Source: Hymenobacter sp. H14-R3
GTDB lineage: Bacteria > Bacteroidota > Bacteroidia > Cytophagales > Hymenobacteraceae
Direction: 5' to 3'
Length of the DNA: 64,000 bases
Assembly: GCF_030063445.1 (NCBI RefSeq)
Contig: NZ_JASITD010000001.1
Coordinates: 248,001 to 312,000, forward strand
This document shows positions 17,619 to 27,015 of the stretch, piece after piece. The translations under genes and the position numbers were made by a program. The notes below the pieces were generated by a model. The model searched no databases and had not been told where the DNA came from. It saw only the letters and a list, made by a program, of their open reading frames with translations. Each line of letters begins with the position of its first letter. Positions within the stretch are counted from its first letter, which is position 1.

Positions 17619-18833
17619 ATGGAGTTTCCTTTACCCGAGGCGGCCCGGCGCTACGTGGCTACCCACTTGCACGACGACCCCGCTCACTTGGCCTTGCAGG
17701 CCCGCCGCCACCCCCACTTGCCCGTGCCCGAGCTGGTGCGGCAGATTCAGGCCCGCCAGAAAGCCCGCGTGAAGCTGCCCACCTGGGCCGATAACCAGGA
17801 GCTGATTTTTCCGCCCGCGCTGTCAGTCGAGCAGGCTTCTTCTGAGCGCACTGCTACTTATAAGGCTGCGCTAGTAACTGGGGCAACCCGGCTAGCCGAC
17901 CTCACGGGCGGTTTTGGGGCCGATGCGGCACATTTTGCCGCCGTAGTGGACCACGTAGACTATGTGGAGCGCGACGCGCACCTGGCGGCCGTGGTAGCCT
18001 ACAACCTAGGCCAGTTGGGTATTGCCAATATTACGACGCACGCAGCCGACGCGGTGGCCTTTCTGCGAGCCAGCGAGCAGCCATTTGACTGGCTGTTTCT
18101 GGACCCCGCCCGGCGCGACAAGCGCGGCAGCAAAATAGTGCATCTGGCTGACTGTGAGCCCGATGTACCCAAGCTGCTACCGCTACTGTTGCGCCATGCG
18201 CCCCGCATTTTGCTTAAGACCTCGCCCATGCTTGATATTGAGCTAGCTATTCAGGAGCTTAAGCACGTGCGGCGCATCTGGGTCATTGCAGTGGATAATG
18301 AGGTGAAAGAAGTGCTGTATGAGTTGGGGGCTGAACCGGCCATCGACCCCGAGCGCCTGGCCGTGAACCTGCACCGCGATGGCAGCCAGCAGGAATTTCG
18401 CCTCAACCGCGCTCGCGAGGCCCGCTCCATTGCACGCTACGCCGAGGCCCAGCAGTACCTGTACGAGCCCAACGCCGCTATTTTAAAAGCCGGGGCGTTC
18501 AAGAGCATCGGCACGGCATTCGAATTGCTCAAAATACATCAGCACAGCCACTTATACACCAATCAAGAACTGCGAACTGATTTTCCGGGGCGAATTTTCC
18601 GCATCCTGGCTACCGAAAAGGCCGACGGACCTACCCTAAAAACACACCTGGGCCCCGAGGGACGGGCACACGTCACGACCCGCAACTTTCCCGAGTCGGT
18701 GGCTACTTTTCGGCAGCGCACGGGCATTCGGGAGGGCGGCGACATTTATTTATTTGCTACTACTGACCTGCGGGGTCGCTTAGTCGTGCTCGTTTGCGAG
18801 AAGGTGAGCCCCCCACAGCTACATAAGTCATAG
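17619..18833 (+). CDS. Class I SAM-dependent methyltransferase with THUMP-like C-terminal domain
   Basis: The 404-residue protein has a Rossmann methyltransferase core (LADLTGGFGADAAHFA at about 93-108, VERD, and LDPARRDKRGSKIVHLADCEPD) and a C-terminal THUMP-like RNA-binding part (about 300-395). Proteins of this architecture are common in Bacteroidota and are predicted RNA methyltransferases; target not known. It is followed by metK, the SAM source, about 105 bases downstream. Confidence 0.85.
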   Translation: MEFPLPEAARRYVATHLHDDPAHLALQARRHPHLPVPELVRQIQARQKARVKLPTWADNQELIFPPALSVEQASSERTATYKAALVTGATRLADLTGGFGADAAHFAAVVDHVDYVERDAHLAAVVAYNLGQLGIANITTHAADAVAFLRASEQPFDWLFLDPARRDKRGSKIVHLADCEPDVPKLLPLLLRHAPRILLKTSPMLDIELAIQELKHVRRIWVIAVDNEVKEVLYELGAEPAIDPERLAVNLHRDGSQQEFRLNRAREARSIARYAEAQQYLYEPNAAILKAGAFKSIGTAFELLKIHQHSHLYTNQELRTDFPGRIFRILATEKADGPTLKTHLGPEGRAHVTTRNFPESVATFRQRTGIREGGDIYLFATTDLRGRLVVLVCEKVSPPQLHKS

Positions 18834-18866
18834 ACGGCAAAGTGTGGCCGCTCAGGATTTAATGAG

Positions 18867-18874
18867 TAGTTTTG
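18867..18874 (+). promoter_or_regulatory. Possible -7 element for metK
   Basis: TAGTTTTG matches TAnnTTTG. It lies directly before the hairpin at 18880-18913, which would put that hairpin at the 5' end of the metK mRNA. No TTTG is visible at the -33 position. Confidence 0.35.
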
Positions 18875-18879
18875 CGCCC

Positions 18880-18920
18880 CGCCCGCCCGCGCCTCCGACT
18901 GGCCCGGCGGGCGTTTTTTT
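18880..18920 (+). terminator. GC-rich hairpin with T7 tract upstream of metK
   Basis: CGCCCGCC (18880-18887) pairs with GGCGGGCG (18906-18913), followed by seven T. It can end the methyltransferase transcript, or act as an attenuator in a metK leader. Confidence 0.65.
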
Positions 18921-18939
18921 GTTTGTCTAAATCTTTGCC

Positions 18940-20202
18940 ATGCCCTATCTGTTCACTTCCGAATCGGTTTCGGAAGGCCACCCCGATAAAGTTGCCGACC
19001 AGATTTCCGACGCTATTCTCGACGATTTTCTGCGGCAGGACTCAACCGCTAAAGTTGCCTGCGAAACTCTGGTTACCACTGGCTTAGTAGTTATTGCCGG
19101 CGAGGTTAAATCTTCTGCCTACGTTGATGTGCAAAGCGTTGCCCGCAACGTTATCCGGCGCATTGGCTACACCAAAGCCGAGTATAAGTTTGAGGCCGAG
19201 AGCTGCGGTATTCTATCGGCCCTGCATGAGCAGTCGCCCGATATCAATCAGGGCGTGGTGCGCCAGGCTCCCGAAGAGCAAGGCGCCGGCGACCAAGGCA
19301 TGATGTTCGGCTACGCCACCGACGAGACAGCTAACTATATGCCGCTGGCGTTGGACCTGTCGCACAGCCTGTTGCAGGAGTTGGCCGCCATCCGTAAGGA
19401 AGGCCACGAGATGACGTACCTGCGCCCCGACGCCAAGAGCCAGGTAACCATCCGCTACTCCGATGACCACCGCCCTGAGGCCATCGACACCATCGTTATC
19501 AGCACGCAACACGACGATTTTGACGCTTCGGAAGAAGTGATGCTGGCCCGCATCAAACAGGACATCATCGACATTCTCATCCCGCGCGTGAAGGCCAAGC
19601 TGAGCGCCGAAGTGCAAGCACTTTTCACCGCCGATGTCAAGCACCACATCAACCCCACGGGCAAGTTCGTTATTGGCGGCCCGCACGGCGATTCAGGCCT
19701 CACGGGCCGCAAAATCATTGTTGATACCTACGGCGGCAAGGGCGCGCACGGCGGCGGGGCTTTCTCGGGCAAGGACTCCAGCAAGGTAGACCGCTCGGCG
19801 GCCTACGCTACCCGGCACATCGCCAAAAACCTGGTGGCGGCCGGCGTGGCGGCGCAAGTGCTGGTGCAGGTAGCTTACGCCATCGGCGTGGCCAAGCCGG
19901 TTGGCTTATACGTAACCACTTCGGGCACCACAAAGGCGCTCAACGCCGCTGGCCAGCCTCTTACTGATGGCGAGATTGCCGATAAGGTAAACGAGTTGTT
20001 CGACTTGCGCCCCTACGCTATTGTAGAGCGCTTGGGCCTGCGTAATCCCATCTTCAGCGCTACCGCGGCCTACGGCCACATGGGCCGCCAACCCGGCACC
20101 GTAACGGTTAAAATGAAAGATGGCGAGGAGCAAACCTTCGAAACATTCACGTGGGAAAAACTTGATTACGTAGACCGCATCAGGGCAGCTTTCAATCTGT
20201 AA
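18940..20202 (+). CDS. metK: S-adenosylmethionine synthase
   Basis: MetK makes SAM from methionine and ATP. The 420-residue sequence has the N-terminal [20 protein letters not shown], the [12 protein letters not shown] loop and the [19 protein letters not shown] motif. Length and domain order are normal. It sits near ahcY and a SAM-dependent methyltransferase. No SAM riboswitch consensus is recognisable in the short leader. Confidence 0.98.
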   Translation: MPYLFTSESVSEGHPDKVADQISDAILDDFLRQDSTAKVACETLVTTGLVVIAGEVKSSAYVDVQSVARNVIRRIGYTKAEYKFEAESCGILSALHEQSPDINQGVVRQAPEEQGAGDQGMMFGYATDETANYMPLALDLSHSLLQELAAIRKEGHEMTYLRPDAKSQVTIRYSDDHRPEAIDTIVISTQHDDFDASEEVMLARIKQDIIDILIPRVKAKLSAEVQALFTADVKHHINPTGKFVIGGPHGDSGLTGRKIIVDTYGGKGAHGGGAFSGKDSSKVDRSAAYATRHIAKNLVAAGVAAQVLVQVAYAIGVAKPVGLYVTTSGTTKALNAAGQPLTDGEIADKVNELFDLRPYAIVERLGLRNPIFSATAAYGHMGRQPGTVTVKMKDGEEQTFETFTWEKLDYVDRIRAAFNL

Positions 20203-20203
20203 G

Positions 20204-20276
20204 CTGTTAATTTTCTACTAAAAAAGTCCCGACTGCTCTCAAAGCAGTCGGGACTTTTTTAGTAGAAAATTAACAG
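20204..20276. terminator. Bidirectional terminator, perfect 34-bp inverted repeat
   Basis: Arms 20204-20237 and 20243-20276 are perfectly complementary over 34 bases, with the loop CTCAA. The element occupies almost the whole gap between the metK stop (20202) and the hpf stop (20278) and has A- and T-tracts for both directions. Confidence 0.93.
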
Positions 20277-20277
20277 C

Positions 20278-20583
20278 CTAGTGGCTCACCGACTTCTCTT
20301 TGAATTTGGTAATCTGCCGCTTCAGCGCCTCTACCGCAGCGTCGGTAGCGGCCTCAAAGGACTGAGCATCTTCTTGGCTAAAAAGCGTGGTACCGGGTAC
20401 CATTAGCTTGATTTCTACGGTTTTATTGGCTACGCCATCTTTGTTGTTGAGCCGCAGAATCACTTCGCCGTCCGTTACACGGTCGTAAAAATGTTCGAGC
20501 TTATTGAGACGTTGCTGGATGAAATCGAGCAGGGTTTGGTCGGCATCGAAATGTACCGATTGCATTTGCACTTTCATGGGCAA
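20278..20583 (-). CDS. hpf: Ribosome hibernation-promoting factor (short form)
   Basis: The 101-residue protein has the HPF/RaiA (YfiA) fold: MKVQMQSVHFDADQTLLDFIQQRLNKLEHFYD and VEIKLMVPGTTLFSQEDAQSFEAATDAAVEALKRQI. It lacks the long-form C-terminal domain. It would bind the 30S decoding region and stop translation under starvation. Translation may start at either of two nearby ATGs (MPMKV or MKV). It is downstream of xerC and rpsU, the conserved Bacteroidota order. Confidence 0.93.
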   Translation of the reverse strand: MPMKVQMQSVHFDADQTLLDFIQQRLNKLEHFYDRVTDGEVILRLNNKDGVANKTVEIKLMVPGTTLFSQEDAQSFEAATDAAVEALKRQITKFKEKSVSH

Positions 20584-20714
20584 AGGGAAATTGGGTTGGG
20601 AATTGCGAATCGGAAGCTACGACTTACCGGGTTAAAAGCTTGGCTACAGCGACATAGACAGAGCTAATGCCTTAATAACCAAATTATAACCCATTATTCA
20701 CGCTCATTATTCAA

Positions 20715-21599
20715 CTAGGCCCGCGGGTGGGCTTGGTTAAATACGGATTTCAGGCGGTCCACGGACAAGTGGGTGTACACCTGAGTAGCCGCTAAGCTAG
20801 CATGGCCCAGCAATTCCTTGATGGAATTGAGGTCAGCCCCTTTGCCCAGCAGATGCGTGGCAAAGGCGTGGCGTAGCGCATGCGGGTGCTGGTGCGCCGC
20901 TGAAGTCGAAACCTGGCTCAGGTATTTCTTCACCGTGCGGTATACGAGCTTCTCGTAGAGCGGTTCGCCCTTATCAGTGCGTAGTAGCGGGCTGTTAGCC
21001 GGTAGCGGCTTAAACTCACTGGCGCGGCGCTCGCAGTACTTGGCTATCACCAGCAGCAGCGACGGGTTGAGGGGCACCACGCGCTGCTTGTCGCCCTTAC
21101 CCGTTACGCGTACAGTGCGAGCACCCAGGTCCAAGTCGTCGTCGGTGATGCCGAGTAGCTCTGAGAGGCGAATGCCAGTGCCGTAGAGGGTTTCCAATAT
21201 CAATTGGTCGCGCATACCGGCAAAGCTATCTTCGAACTCAAATGAATTCAACATCCGATTCAACGCCTCTTCGGGCACAAACTCGGGCAACTTCTTTGCC
21301 ATTTTAGGGGCTTTTATGCGAAGCATAGGGTTGGCCTCAAGGCGGCGCTCGCGCAGCAAAAATTTGTAAAATGAGCGCAGGCAGGCTACTTTTCGGTTCA
21401 CTGTGCGCGGGTCAAGGTCTTGGCTCATCAGGCATACTACCCAGCCTCGAATGAGTGGGTGCGATGCCTGCGCCGCATCGTCCAACTCATACTCAGCCCG
21501 CAGATACGCCGCAAACTGCGTCAAATCAGTTTGGTAGGAGGTAACGGTATGCGGACTCAGACGCTTTTCGTACCGTAAAAAATCCAGAAATTCTTCCAT
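20715..21599 (-). CDS. xerC: Tyrosine recombinase XerC
   Basis: The 294-residue protein is a housekeeping tyrosine recombinase resolving chromosome dimers at dif. An N-terminal SAM-like core-binding domain (FLDFLRYEKRLSPHTVTSYQTDLTQF) precedes the catalytic domain with the Arg of GTGIRLSELL, the HALRHAFATHLL motif and the Tyr of ATQVYTHLS. Its place between rpsU and hpf is conserved in Bacteroidota, so it is not a sign of a mobile element. Confidence 0.93.
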   Translation of the reverse strand: MEEFLDFLRYEKRLSPHTVTSYQTDLTQFAAYLRAEYELDDAAQASHPLIRGWVVCLMSQDLDPRTVNRKVACLRSFYKFLLRERRLEANPMLRIKAPKMAKKLPEFVPEEALNRMLNSFEFEDSFAGMRDQLILETLYGTGIRLSELLGITDDDLDLGARTVRVTGKGDKQRVVPLNPSLLLVIAKYCERRASEFKPLPANSPLLRTDKGEPLYEKLVYRTVKKYLSQVSTSAAHQHPHALRHAFATHLLGKGADLNSIKELLGHASLAATQVYTHLSVDRLKSVFNQAHPRA

Positions 21600-21680
21600 G
21601 CCCCAATTTCAGTAACGCGGCTGACCCCAGGCCAGCGCTGCAAAGTAGGGCGCATGGCTGCTTCTACCAAGCACCAACGT

Positions 21681-21724
21681 GAAAAGCTCGCCCGCTTGCC
21701 TTACAGCAAGTGGGCGAGCTTTTC
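21681..21724 (-). terminator. Intrinsic terminator after rpsU
   Basis: Arms 21681-21699 and 21706-21724 pair over 19 positions with one mismatch; on the minus strand the hairpin ends in TTTTC. It lies 27 bases beyond the rpsU stop, so xerC and hpf may need a separate promoter or read-through. Confidence 0.85.
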
Positions 21725-21751
21725 AAAGCCAGTAAAACAAAGGCTAGAAGA

Positions 21752-21946
21752 CTATTCGTTCTCGGTACCGTAGGTAGCGAGCTTGTACACAGCCTTCTGC
21801 TTCATTTTGCGCTGCGTGATGCTCGGCTTCTGGAAGAACGTGCGGCGGCGCAACTCTTTCAAAACGCCAGTGCGCTCGAATTTCTTTTTGAAGCGCTTGA
21901 GCGCACGGTCAACGGTTTCGTTGTCTTTGATTTGAACGATAATCAT
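21752..21946 (-). CDS. rpsU: 30S ribosomal protein S21
   Basis: The 64-residue basic protein begins MIIVQIKDNETVDRALKRFKKKFERTG, the S21 signature. S21 binds near the anti-Shine-Dalgarno region of 16S rRNA and in Bacteroidota contributes to occluding that sequence. The gene has its own strong promoter and terminator. Confidence 0.97.
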   Translation of the reverse strand: MIIVQIKDNETVDRALKRFKKKFERTGVLKELRRRTFFQKPSITQRKMKQKAVYKLATYGTENE

Positions 21947-21996
21947 ATCGGGGATTTTGAATGCTTACGCTACGGGAAGCCGAGTAAATCGGGCCG

Positions 21997-22027
21997 CAAA
22001 GATAATCAGGGATGCCGCGGATTCAAA
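21997..22027 (-). promoter_or_regulatory. rpsU promoter
   Basis: On the minus strand TTTTG (ending 22024) is followed after 19 bases by TATCTTTG (22004-21997). The start codon of rpsU lies about 50 bases downstream. Confidence 0.8.
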
Positions 22028-22135
22028 ACTGATTTCACAGATTTTGTGGATGATTCGCGCTCAATCTGTTAGGAAATGGCTACAGACCAAATACAAAACC
22101 TGTGAAATTGGCTTCAAACGGCTATTACCGCGCTT

Positions 22136-23284
22136 TTATTTAAGCAGGGCGCGGGCAATAACCAACTTCTGAATTTCGCTGGTACCCTCGCCAATGGTAC
22201 AGAGCTTGGCATCGCGGTAATACTTCTCGGCGGGATAGTCTTTGGTGTAGCCGTAGCCCCCAAATATTTGCACGCCTTCGTTGGCCGTGCGCACGGCTAC
22301 CTCAGAAGCATAGAGTTTAGCCATTGCGGACTCCAGATTCACGTTCTCACCGCGGTCTTTCATCTCAGCAGCACGATAGGTGAGCAAGCTAGCCGCCTCA
22401 ATCTCGGTGGCCATGTCGGCCAGCTTGAAAGCAATCCCTTGGAAGTTGCTGATGGGCTGGTTGAACTGCTGGCGCTCTTTGCTATACTGCAAAGCAGCTT
22501 CGTAGGCACCTTGCGCAATGCCGAGGCTTAGCGCCGCAATACTGATACGGCCGCCATCGAGCACCTTCAGGCTCTGCACAAAGCCGTCGCCTACTTTGCC
22601 AATAACATTTTCGACCGGCACTTTACAGTCGGTAAAAATCATTTCGGTGGTTTCGGAAGCGCGCATACCCAGTTTGTCTTCCTTGCGTCCGCCGGCAAAA
22701 CCTGGCGTGCCCCGCTCCACGATGAAAGCCGTCATGCCATGCGAGTCACCTACTTCGCCGGTGCGGGCAATCACCACAGCCACGTCACCGCTCTTACCGT
22801 GAGTGATAAAGTTTTTAGCCCCGTTGAGCACATAATGTTCGCCGCTGGCATCGAGCACAGCCGTGGTGCGCATGTTGCCCGCATCGGAGCCGGTATTGGG
22901 CTCGGTGAGGCCCCAGGCTCCAAGCCACTCGCCCGTGGCCAAGCGTGGCAGGTACTGCTGCTTCTGCTCTTCCGAAGCATGCTGCAGGATATGGCCGGTA
23001 CACAGCGAGTTGTGCGCAGCCATACTAAGGCCGATGCTACCATCGATTTTAGACAACTCGACTATCGCCGTTACATACTCCTGATAGCCGAAGCCTGAGC
23101 CGCCATACTGAGTCGGCACGAGCACGCCCATGAGGCCCAACTCACCGAGCTGCCGAAATAAATCGCGCGGAAATTCCTGCGTGTCATCCCAACGCATCAT
23201 GTTGGGTTTAATCTGCTGCAGACCGAAGTCGCGCACCATCTGCGCAATCATGGTCTGGTTTTCGGTCGCTACGGTGGCTTCCAT
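22136..23284 (-). CDS. Acyl-CoA dehydrogenase
   Basis: From the ATG at 23284 the product has 382 residues and the full ACAD architecture: helical N-domain, flavin-binding beta domain ([19 protein letters not shown]), and helical C-domain with [21 protein letters not shown] and [21 protein letters not shown] followed by IGEGTSEIQ. It oxidises an acyl-CoA thioester in beta-oxidation or branched amino-acid breakdown; chain specificity cannot be read from motifs. An upstream ATG at 23338 would add 18 unconserved residues. Confidence 0.93.
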   Translation of the reverse strand: MEATVATENQTMIAQMVRDFGLQQIKPNMMRWDDTQEFPRDLFRQLGELGLMGVLVPTQYGGSGFGYQEYVTAIVELSKIDGSIGLSMAAHNSLCTGHILQHASEEQKQQYLPRLATGEWLGAWGLTEPNTGSDAGNMRTTAVLDASGEHYVLNGAKNFITHGKSGDVAVVIARTGEVGDSHGMTAFIVERGTPGFAGGRKEDKLGMRASETTEMIFTDCKVPVENVIGKVGDGFVQSLKVLDGGRISIAALSLGIAQGAYEAALQYSKERQQFNQPISNFQGIAFKLADMATEIEAASLLTYRAAEMKDRGENVNLESAMAKLYASEVAVRTANEGVQIFGGYGYTKDYPAEKYYRDAKLCTIGEGTSEIQKLVIARALLK

Positions 23285-23404
23285 AAGTAAAAAACGGGTG
23301 GGGGTAGGGGGAGATAGAACGGGGCCAATGCTGACCACTCGCGCAAAAATACGATTTTGAGGCTGTTAAATACGGCAAGGCCGCATCTGGCAACTGGTTG
23401 GCTT

Positions 23405-23436
23405 TTTGAAAGCCTAACGTAAAAGAGTTACTTTTG
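23405..23436 (+). promoter_or_regulatory. Promoter of the capsule/EPS export operon
   Basis: TTTG (23405-23408) is followed after 20 bases by TACTTTTG (23429-23436), a perfect Bacteroidota promoter. Transcription from here supports the downstream ATG at 23524 as the start of the first gene. Confidence 0.8.
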
Positions 23437-23523
23437 AGGCATTTTTTACCCTTCGAGGTTAGCGGCCCGCGCTTTGCAGGGGCCGCTGCTTCTTGCACAA
23501 ACCCTCCTTTGGCTCTTTCGTTC

Positions 23524-24450
23524 ATGCCCTTGCTCCGGCCATTTCAACGGTTTCTGCTTCTGGCCCTGCCGGTGCTCTGCTTATTTTCCTCGTGTGCCAC
23601 CAGCCGCTACTACAATCAGCGCACAATGTTTCAACTTACCGAAGGGGCAGATGGCGTAGTGGACACGGCCAAATTGCGGCGCGCCGTTAATCGCACGGCC
23701 CGCAACTATACCATCCACCCAAACGACCTGCTGAGCGTGCAGGTTTATACAAACAAGGGTGAAAAGCTCATTGACCCTAACGGGGAACTGCGCTTCGGCG
23801 GTTCTGGTACTGGAGGAATAAGTCAGGCCCCGCCAGTTGCCGCTAGTGGCGCCGGGCAGCGTGGGGGCAGCCAGGCAGGCACTGCTTCGCCTGGTGCAAC
23901 CCAGTTTGTAGTACAAGCAGACGGTACCGTGCGTTTACCGCTAGTCGACCGCGTAGTAGTGCAAGGCCTAAGCCTCATTCAAGCCGATAGCGTTCTCAAA
24001 ATACGCTACAGTGAATATTACAAAGAGCCGTTTATCAAAACGGCTGTTACCAACAATCGGGTTATTATTCTGGGAGCACCTGGTGGGCAGGTAGTATCGC
24101 TGGCCAACGACAACATGAACTTACTTGAGGTGCTGGCACTAGCCGGCGGCCCCGACGGAGGAGCAACAGGTGGCACGGGTGTTGCGCGTAATGGGGGCCG
24201 AATCGACAATATCCGTATCATCAGGGGCGACTTAAAAAACCCACAAGTGCAATTTATTAATTTGAACACCTTAGAAGGAATGCGCCGAGGCAATTTGCAG
24301 GTTGAGCCGAATGACATTATTTACATTCAGCCCTTGCGCCGGCCACTGCTAGATTCTTTGGTTGATGCAGGGCCAGTTATAACATTGACTACTAGCTTAA
24401 TAAGCACGTTAAGTATTTTATATACCATTCTTGTTCTGAATAAAAGATAA
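23524..24450 (+). CDS. Polysaccharide export lipoprotein, Wza-like
   Basis: The 308-residue protein starts with a lipoprotein signal peptide (LLALPVLCLFSSC, Cys24 likely lipidated). It has a poly_export/SLBB pattern: IHPNDLLSVQVYTNKGEKL and VVQADGTVRLPLVDRVVVQGLSLIQA, then a SLBB-like domain (VIILGAPGGQVVSLANDNMNLLEVLALAGG). A Gly/Ser-rich loop separates the first part. A hydrophobic C-terminal stretch may be a membrane helix. It would form the outer-membrane export channel, working with the downstream Wzc-like kinase. Confidence 0.92.
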   Translation: MPLLRPFQRFLLLALPVLCLFSSCATSRYYNQRTMFQLTEGADGVVDTAKLRRAVNRTARNYTIHPNDLLSVQVYTNKGEKLIDPNGELRFGGSGTGGISQAPPVAASGAGQRGGSQAGTASPGATQFVVQADGTVRLPLVDRVVVQGLSLIQADSVLKIRYSEYYKEPFIKTAVTNNRVIILGAPGGQVVSLANDNMNLLEVLALAGGPDGGATGGTGVARNGGRIDNIRIIRGDLKNPQVQFINLNTLEGMRRGNLQVEPNDIIYIQPLRRPLLDSLVDAGPVITLTTSLISTLSILYTILVLNKR

Positions 24451-24496
24451 ATTCGTTTTATCGCCAAACTTACAAAAACTTGAATAGGCTACTACT

Positions 24497-27007
24497 ATGG
24501 CAATGAGCGAAAACGCAGAGTTGGAAGAGCTAATAAGGCGCACGTCAACCGGGGCTGAAGGTTCTGCGGCAGCCACTATTAGCCCGGCCGATGATGATAC
24601 TGACGGTGAGGGCAGCTTTGACCTCAGCACGCTGGTAATGGCCGTGCGGCGAAGCTTGCCTTGGGCAGCCCTACTCGTTATGCTCGGCCTAACGAGTTCT
24701 TGGTTATATATCCGCTACACTAAACCCATTTACAAGGCATCTTCCATATTAAAAATAGATGAGCGCAGTAATGCCAGCGACCTTGGCTTAGGAGCCTTAG
24801 CAGGAGCAGGAGGTAGTGACAATCGGTCATCCCAGTTGTCGGGTGAGGTAGAATTGATTAAATCGAACCTGACGTATAACCGGCTGAAACAAGTAATTCC
24901 GCTTGATGTCAATTATTACACACAAGGCACCGTATTGGAAACCGAATTATTCGGTAATTGCCCGTTTAAAGTAACGTATACAATTAGCAATCCTGCTTAT
25001 TATAATAAGAAGTTTAATATCGAATACATAAACGCCAAAAGTTACCAGCTATCCGTTGCTACCGGAACTGAGTCAATAGGAGGCACTTACGCAGTTGGGC
25101 AGTTAGTGCAATTACCGGGTATATCATTTAAGCTGGAACCCACGACTATTGCGTTGAATAATAGTGGTTCTTCCGAAACCCCGTATCACTTTACGCTACT
25201 TGAGGATAATACTATTAATGCCTATCTCGACAAAAACCTAACTGCTGAAGTACTTAACCCTAGTGCCAATACCATCCAGATTTCCTTTTTGGATAACAAC
25301 CGCATTAAGGCCCAGCGCATTGTAAACGTATTGGACAGCGTTTACCGCGACGCTAAACTGGCTCGCAAACAGGAGTCTACGGAAAAAGCACTGGCTTACC
25401 TTGATCAGCAACTGGCCGCAAACGGCATCAACTTAGCAAAGGCTGAGGATAATCTCAAGGATTTTGCCGAACGTAATGGTACCTATGATGCAAAAGGGCA
25501 ATTAGAGGGACTTGGTGAGAAGCTAGCCGAAATCCAAAAAGGCCGACTGGAACTGGAGCAGCGGCTCACACTACTTACCCAGGTAGGGCAACTTGCTGCA
25601 CAGGAACGACTCACCCTCAATGAAGATGCAACGCTGGCAGAATCTGTTCCTGGCCTAGCCATGCTCAATGACGCATCGGTTACCCAGCAGCTTAACAATC
25701 TAAACGTGTTGCAGCAAAGACTGCGGCTAGTAGAACGCTCTTACACCGATAAAACAGAGGCGTTGGCTCAAATACGGTCGCAGGTTAGCTTTGCTCGTGC
25801 TGCTTTGCAGCGCCAGTTACGGCAAGCTCAGCAGCAGCTACGCGACCAGTTGAGCTTGCTAAATGGCCAGCAGGGCCAGATAAACGGGGAACTGCAGTCC
25901 CTGCCTGGTAAGGCCACCGAATTAGAGCGCCTCAGACGCCCGCTGGAACTATATGGCAGCACGTACCAAATGCTGCTGGAAAAAAAGGTAGAGTATAATA
26001 TCAAGAACGCAGGTACTACCGCCGATTTTCAGATTCTCTCGCCGGCTTATGCCCCCGATGCGCCTATCTCGCCCGTTAAATTTCTGGTGTATGCAATAGG
26101 CCTGGCAGGAGGCTTGGTGTTGAGCCTGGGCCTGATTGCCACGCGCTATTTGATGCATAATACTATCACCAGCGTGAGTGAGTTGGAGCGGAATACCAAG
26201 GCATCAGTACTAGGCGTGATTCCAACCTACGACAAGGAAAAGCTGAATGTTTCGCGGCTGGTAGTGGATAAAAATCCAAAATCCTCGGTATCGGAAGCTA
26301 TTCGTTCCATTCGTACTAATCTGGATTTTATAAGTCCATCCAATAAGAAGCGACTTATTTCGGTTACTTCCACTATTTCGGGAGAAGGCAAAACGTTTGT
26401 TACGGTCAACCTGGGAGGTATTATTGCCCTGTCGGGTCAGCGAGTGGTCATCCTTGACCTTGACATGCGCAAGCCCAAGGTCAACCTGGCTTTTGATGCT
26501 GAAAACGTGCGAGGCATCAGCACTATTCTAATTGACCGGCATTCGGTAGCTGAATGCATTCAGCACACTAGTATCGAATCGCTGGATTTTATCTCGGCGG
26601 GGCCCACGCCTCCCAATCCATCGGAGCTGATATTGAACCCGCGCTTTGACAAGATGCTGGAGGAATTGTACCAGACGTATGATGTGATTTTGATTGATAC
26701 CCCACCGGTAGGCCTGGTAACGGACGGTATCCTCATCATGCGAAAGGCTGACGTACCCATCTACATTGTGCGCGCCAACTATTCACGCAAAACTTTCCTC
26801 AAAAACATGAACCGGATGATGCGTAACAACCAATTTACGCGCATGTCAACCATCCTCAACGATGCCAAAGCGCAGGGCTCCTACGGCTACGGCTACGGGT
26901 ATGGCTACGGGTATGGCTACGGCTATGGCTCCACTGGCATGGGCTATTATGAAGAGCCCACCAAAAAGCCTACGCTAAGCCAGCGCATCAAAGGGCTATT
27001 TAGCTAA
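24497..27007 (+). CDS. Polysaccharide co-polymerase/BY-kinase, Wzc-like
   Basis: The 836-residue protein has an inner-membrane Wzz domain with two membrane spans (about residues 54-75, WAALLVMLGLTSSWLYIRY, and 530-550, FLVYAIGLAGGLVLSLGLIATRY) and a long coiled coil between them (about 270-500). The cytoplasmic bacterial tyrosine kinase has Walker A STISGEGKTFVTVN, Walker A' VVILDLDMRKPK and Walker B VILIDTPPVG. The tail has an uninterrupted Gly-Tyr repeat (GYGYGYGYGYGYG and more) and a further YY pair, the expected autophosphorylation cluster. It would control polymer length and export with the Wza-like protein and is the substrate of the adjacent phosphatase. Confidence 0.93.
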   Translation: MAMSENAELEELIRRTSTGAEGSAAATISPADDDTDGEGSFDLSTLVMAVRRSLPWAALLVMLGLTSSWLYIRYTKPIYKASSILKIDERSNASDLGLGALAGAGGSDNRSSQLSGEVELIKSNLTYNRLKQVIPLDVNYYTQGTVLETELFGNCPFKVTYTISNPAYYNKKFNIEYINAKSYQLSVATGTESIGGTYAVGQLVQLPGISFKLEPTTIALNNSGSSETPYHFTLLEDNTINAYLDKNLTAEVLNPSANTIQISFLDNNRIKAQRIVNVLDSVYRDAKLARKQESTEKALAYLDQQLAANGINLAKAEDNLKDFAERNGTYDAKGQLEGLGEKLAEIQKGRLELEQRLTLLTQVGQLAAQERLTLNEDATLAESVPGLAMLNDASVTQQLNNLNVLQQRLRLVERSYTDKTEALAQIRSQVSFARAALQRQLRQAQQQLRDQLSLLNGQQGQINGELQSLPGKATELERLRRPLELYGSTYQMLLEKKVEYNIKNAGTTADFQILSPAYAPDAPISPVKFLVYAIGLAGGLVLSLGLIATRYLMHNTITSVSELERNTKASVLGVIPTYDKEKLNVSRLVVDKNPKSSVSEAIRSIRTNLDFISPSNKKRLISVTSTISGEGKTFVTVNLGGIIALSGQRVVILDLDMRKPKVNLAFDAENVRGISTILIDRHSVAECIQHTSIESLDFISAGPTPPNPSELILNPRFDKMLEELYQTYDVILIDTPPVGLVTDGILIMRKADVPIYIVRANYSRKTFLKNMNRMMRNNQFTRMSTILNDAKAQGSYGYGYGYGYGYGYGYGSTGMGYYEEPTKKPTLSQRIKGLFS

Positions 27008-27015
27008 GTAGCTTT

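Noticed and set aside
18834..18939. SAM riboswitch upstream of metK
   Set aside because: The gap is about 105 bases and holds only a GC-rich terminator-like hairpin; no SAM-I, -II or -III consensus is visible.
20715..21599. Tyrosine recombinase as a sign of an integrative element
   Set aside because: The sequence is XerC-like and the rpsU-xerC-hpf order is a conserved chromosomal arrangement.
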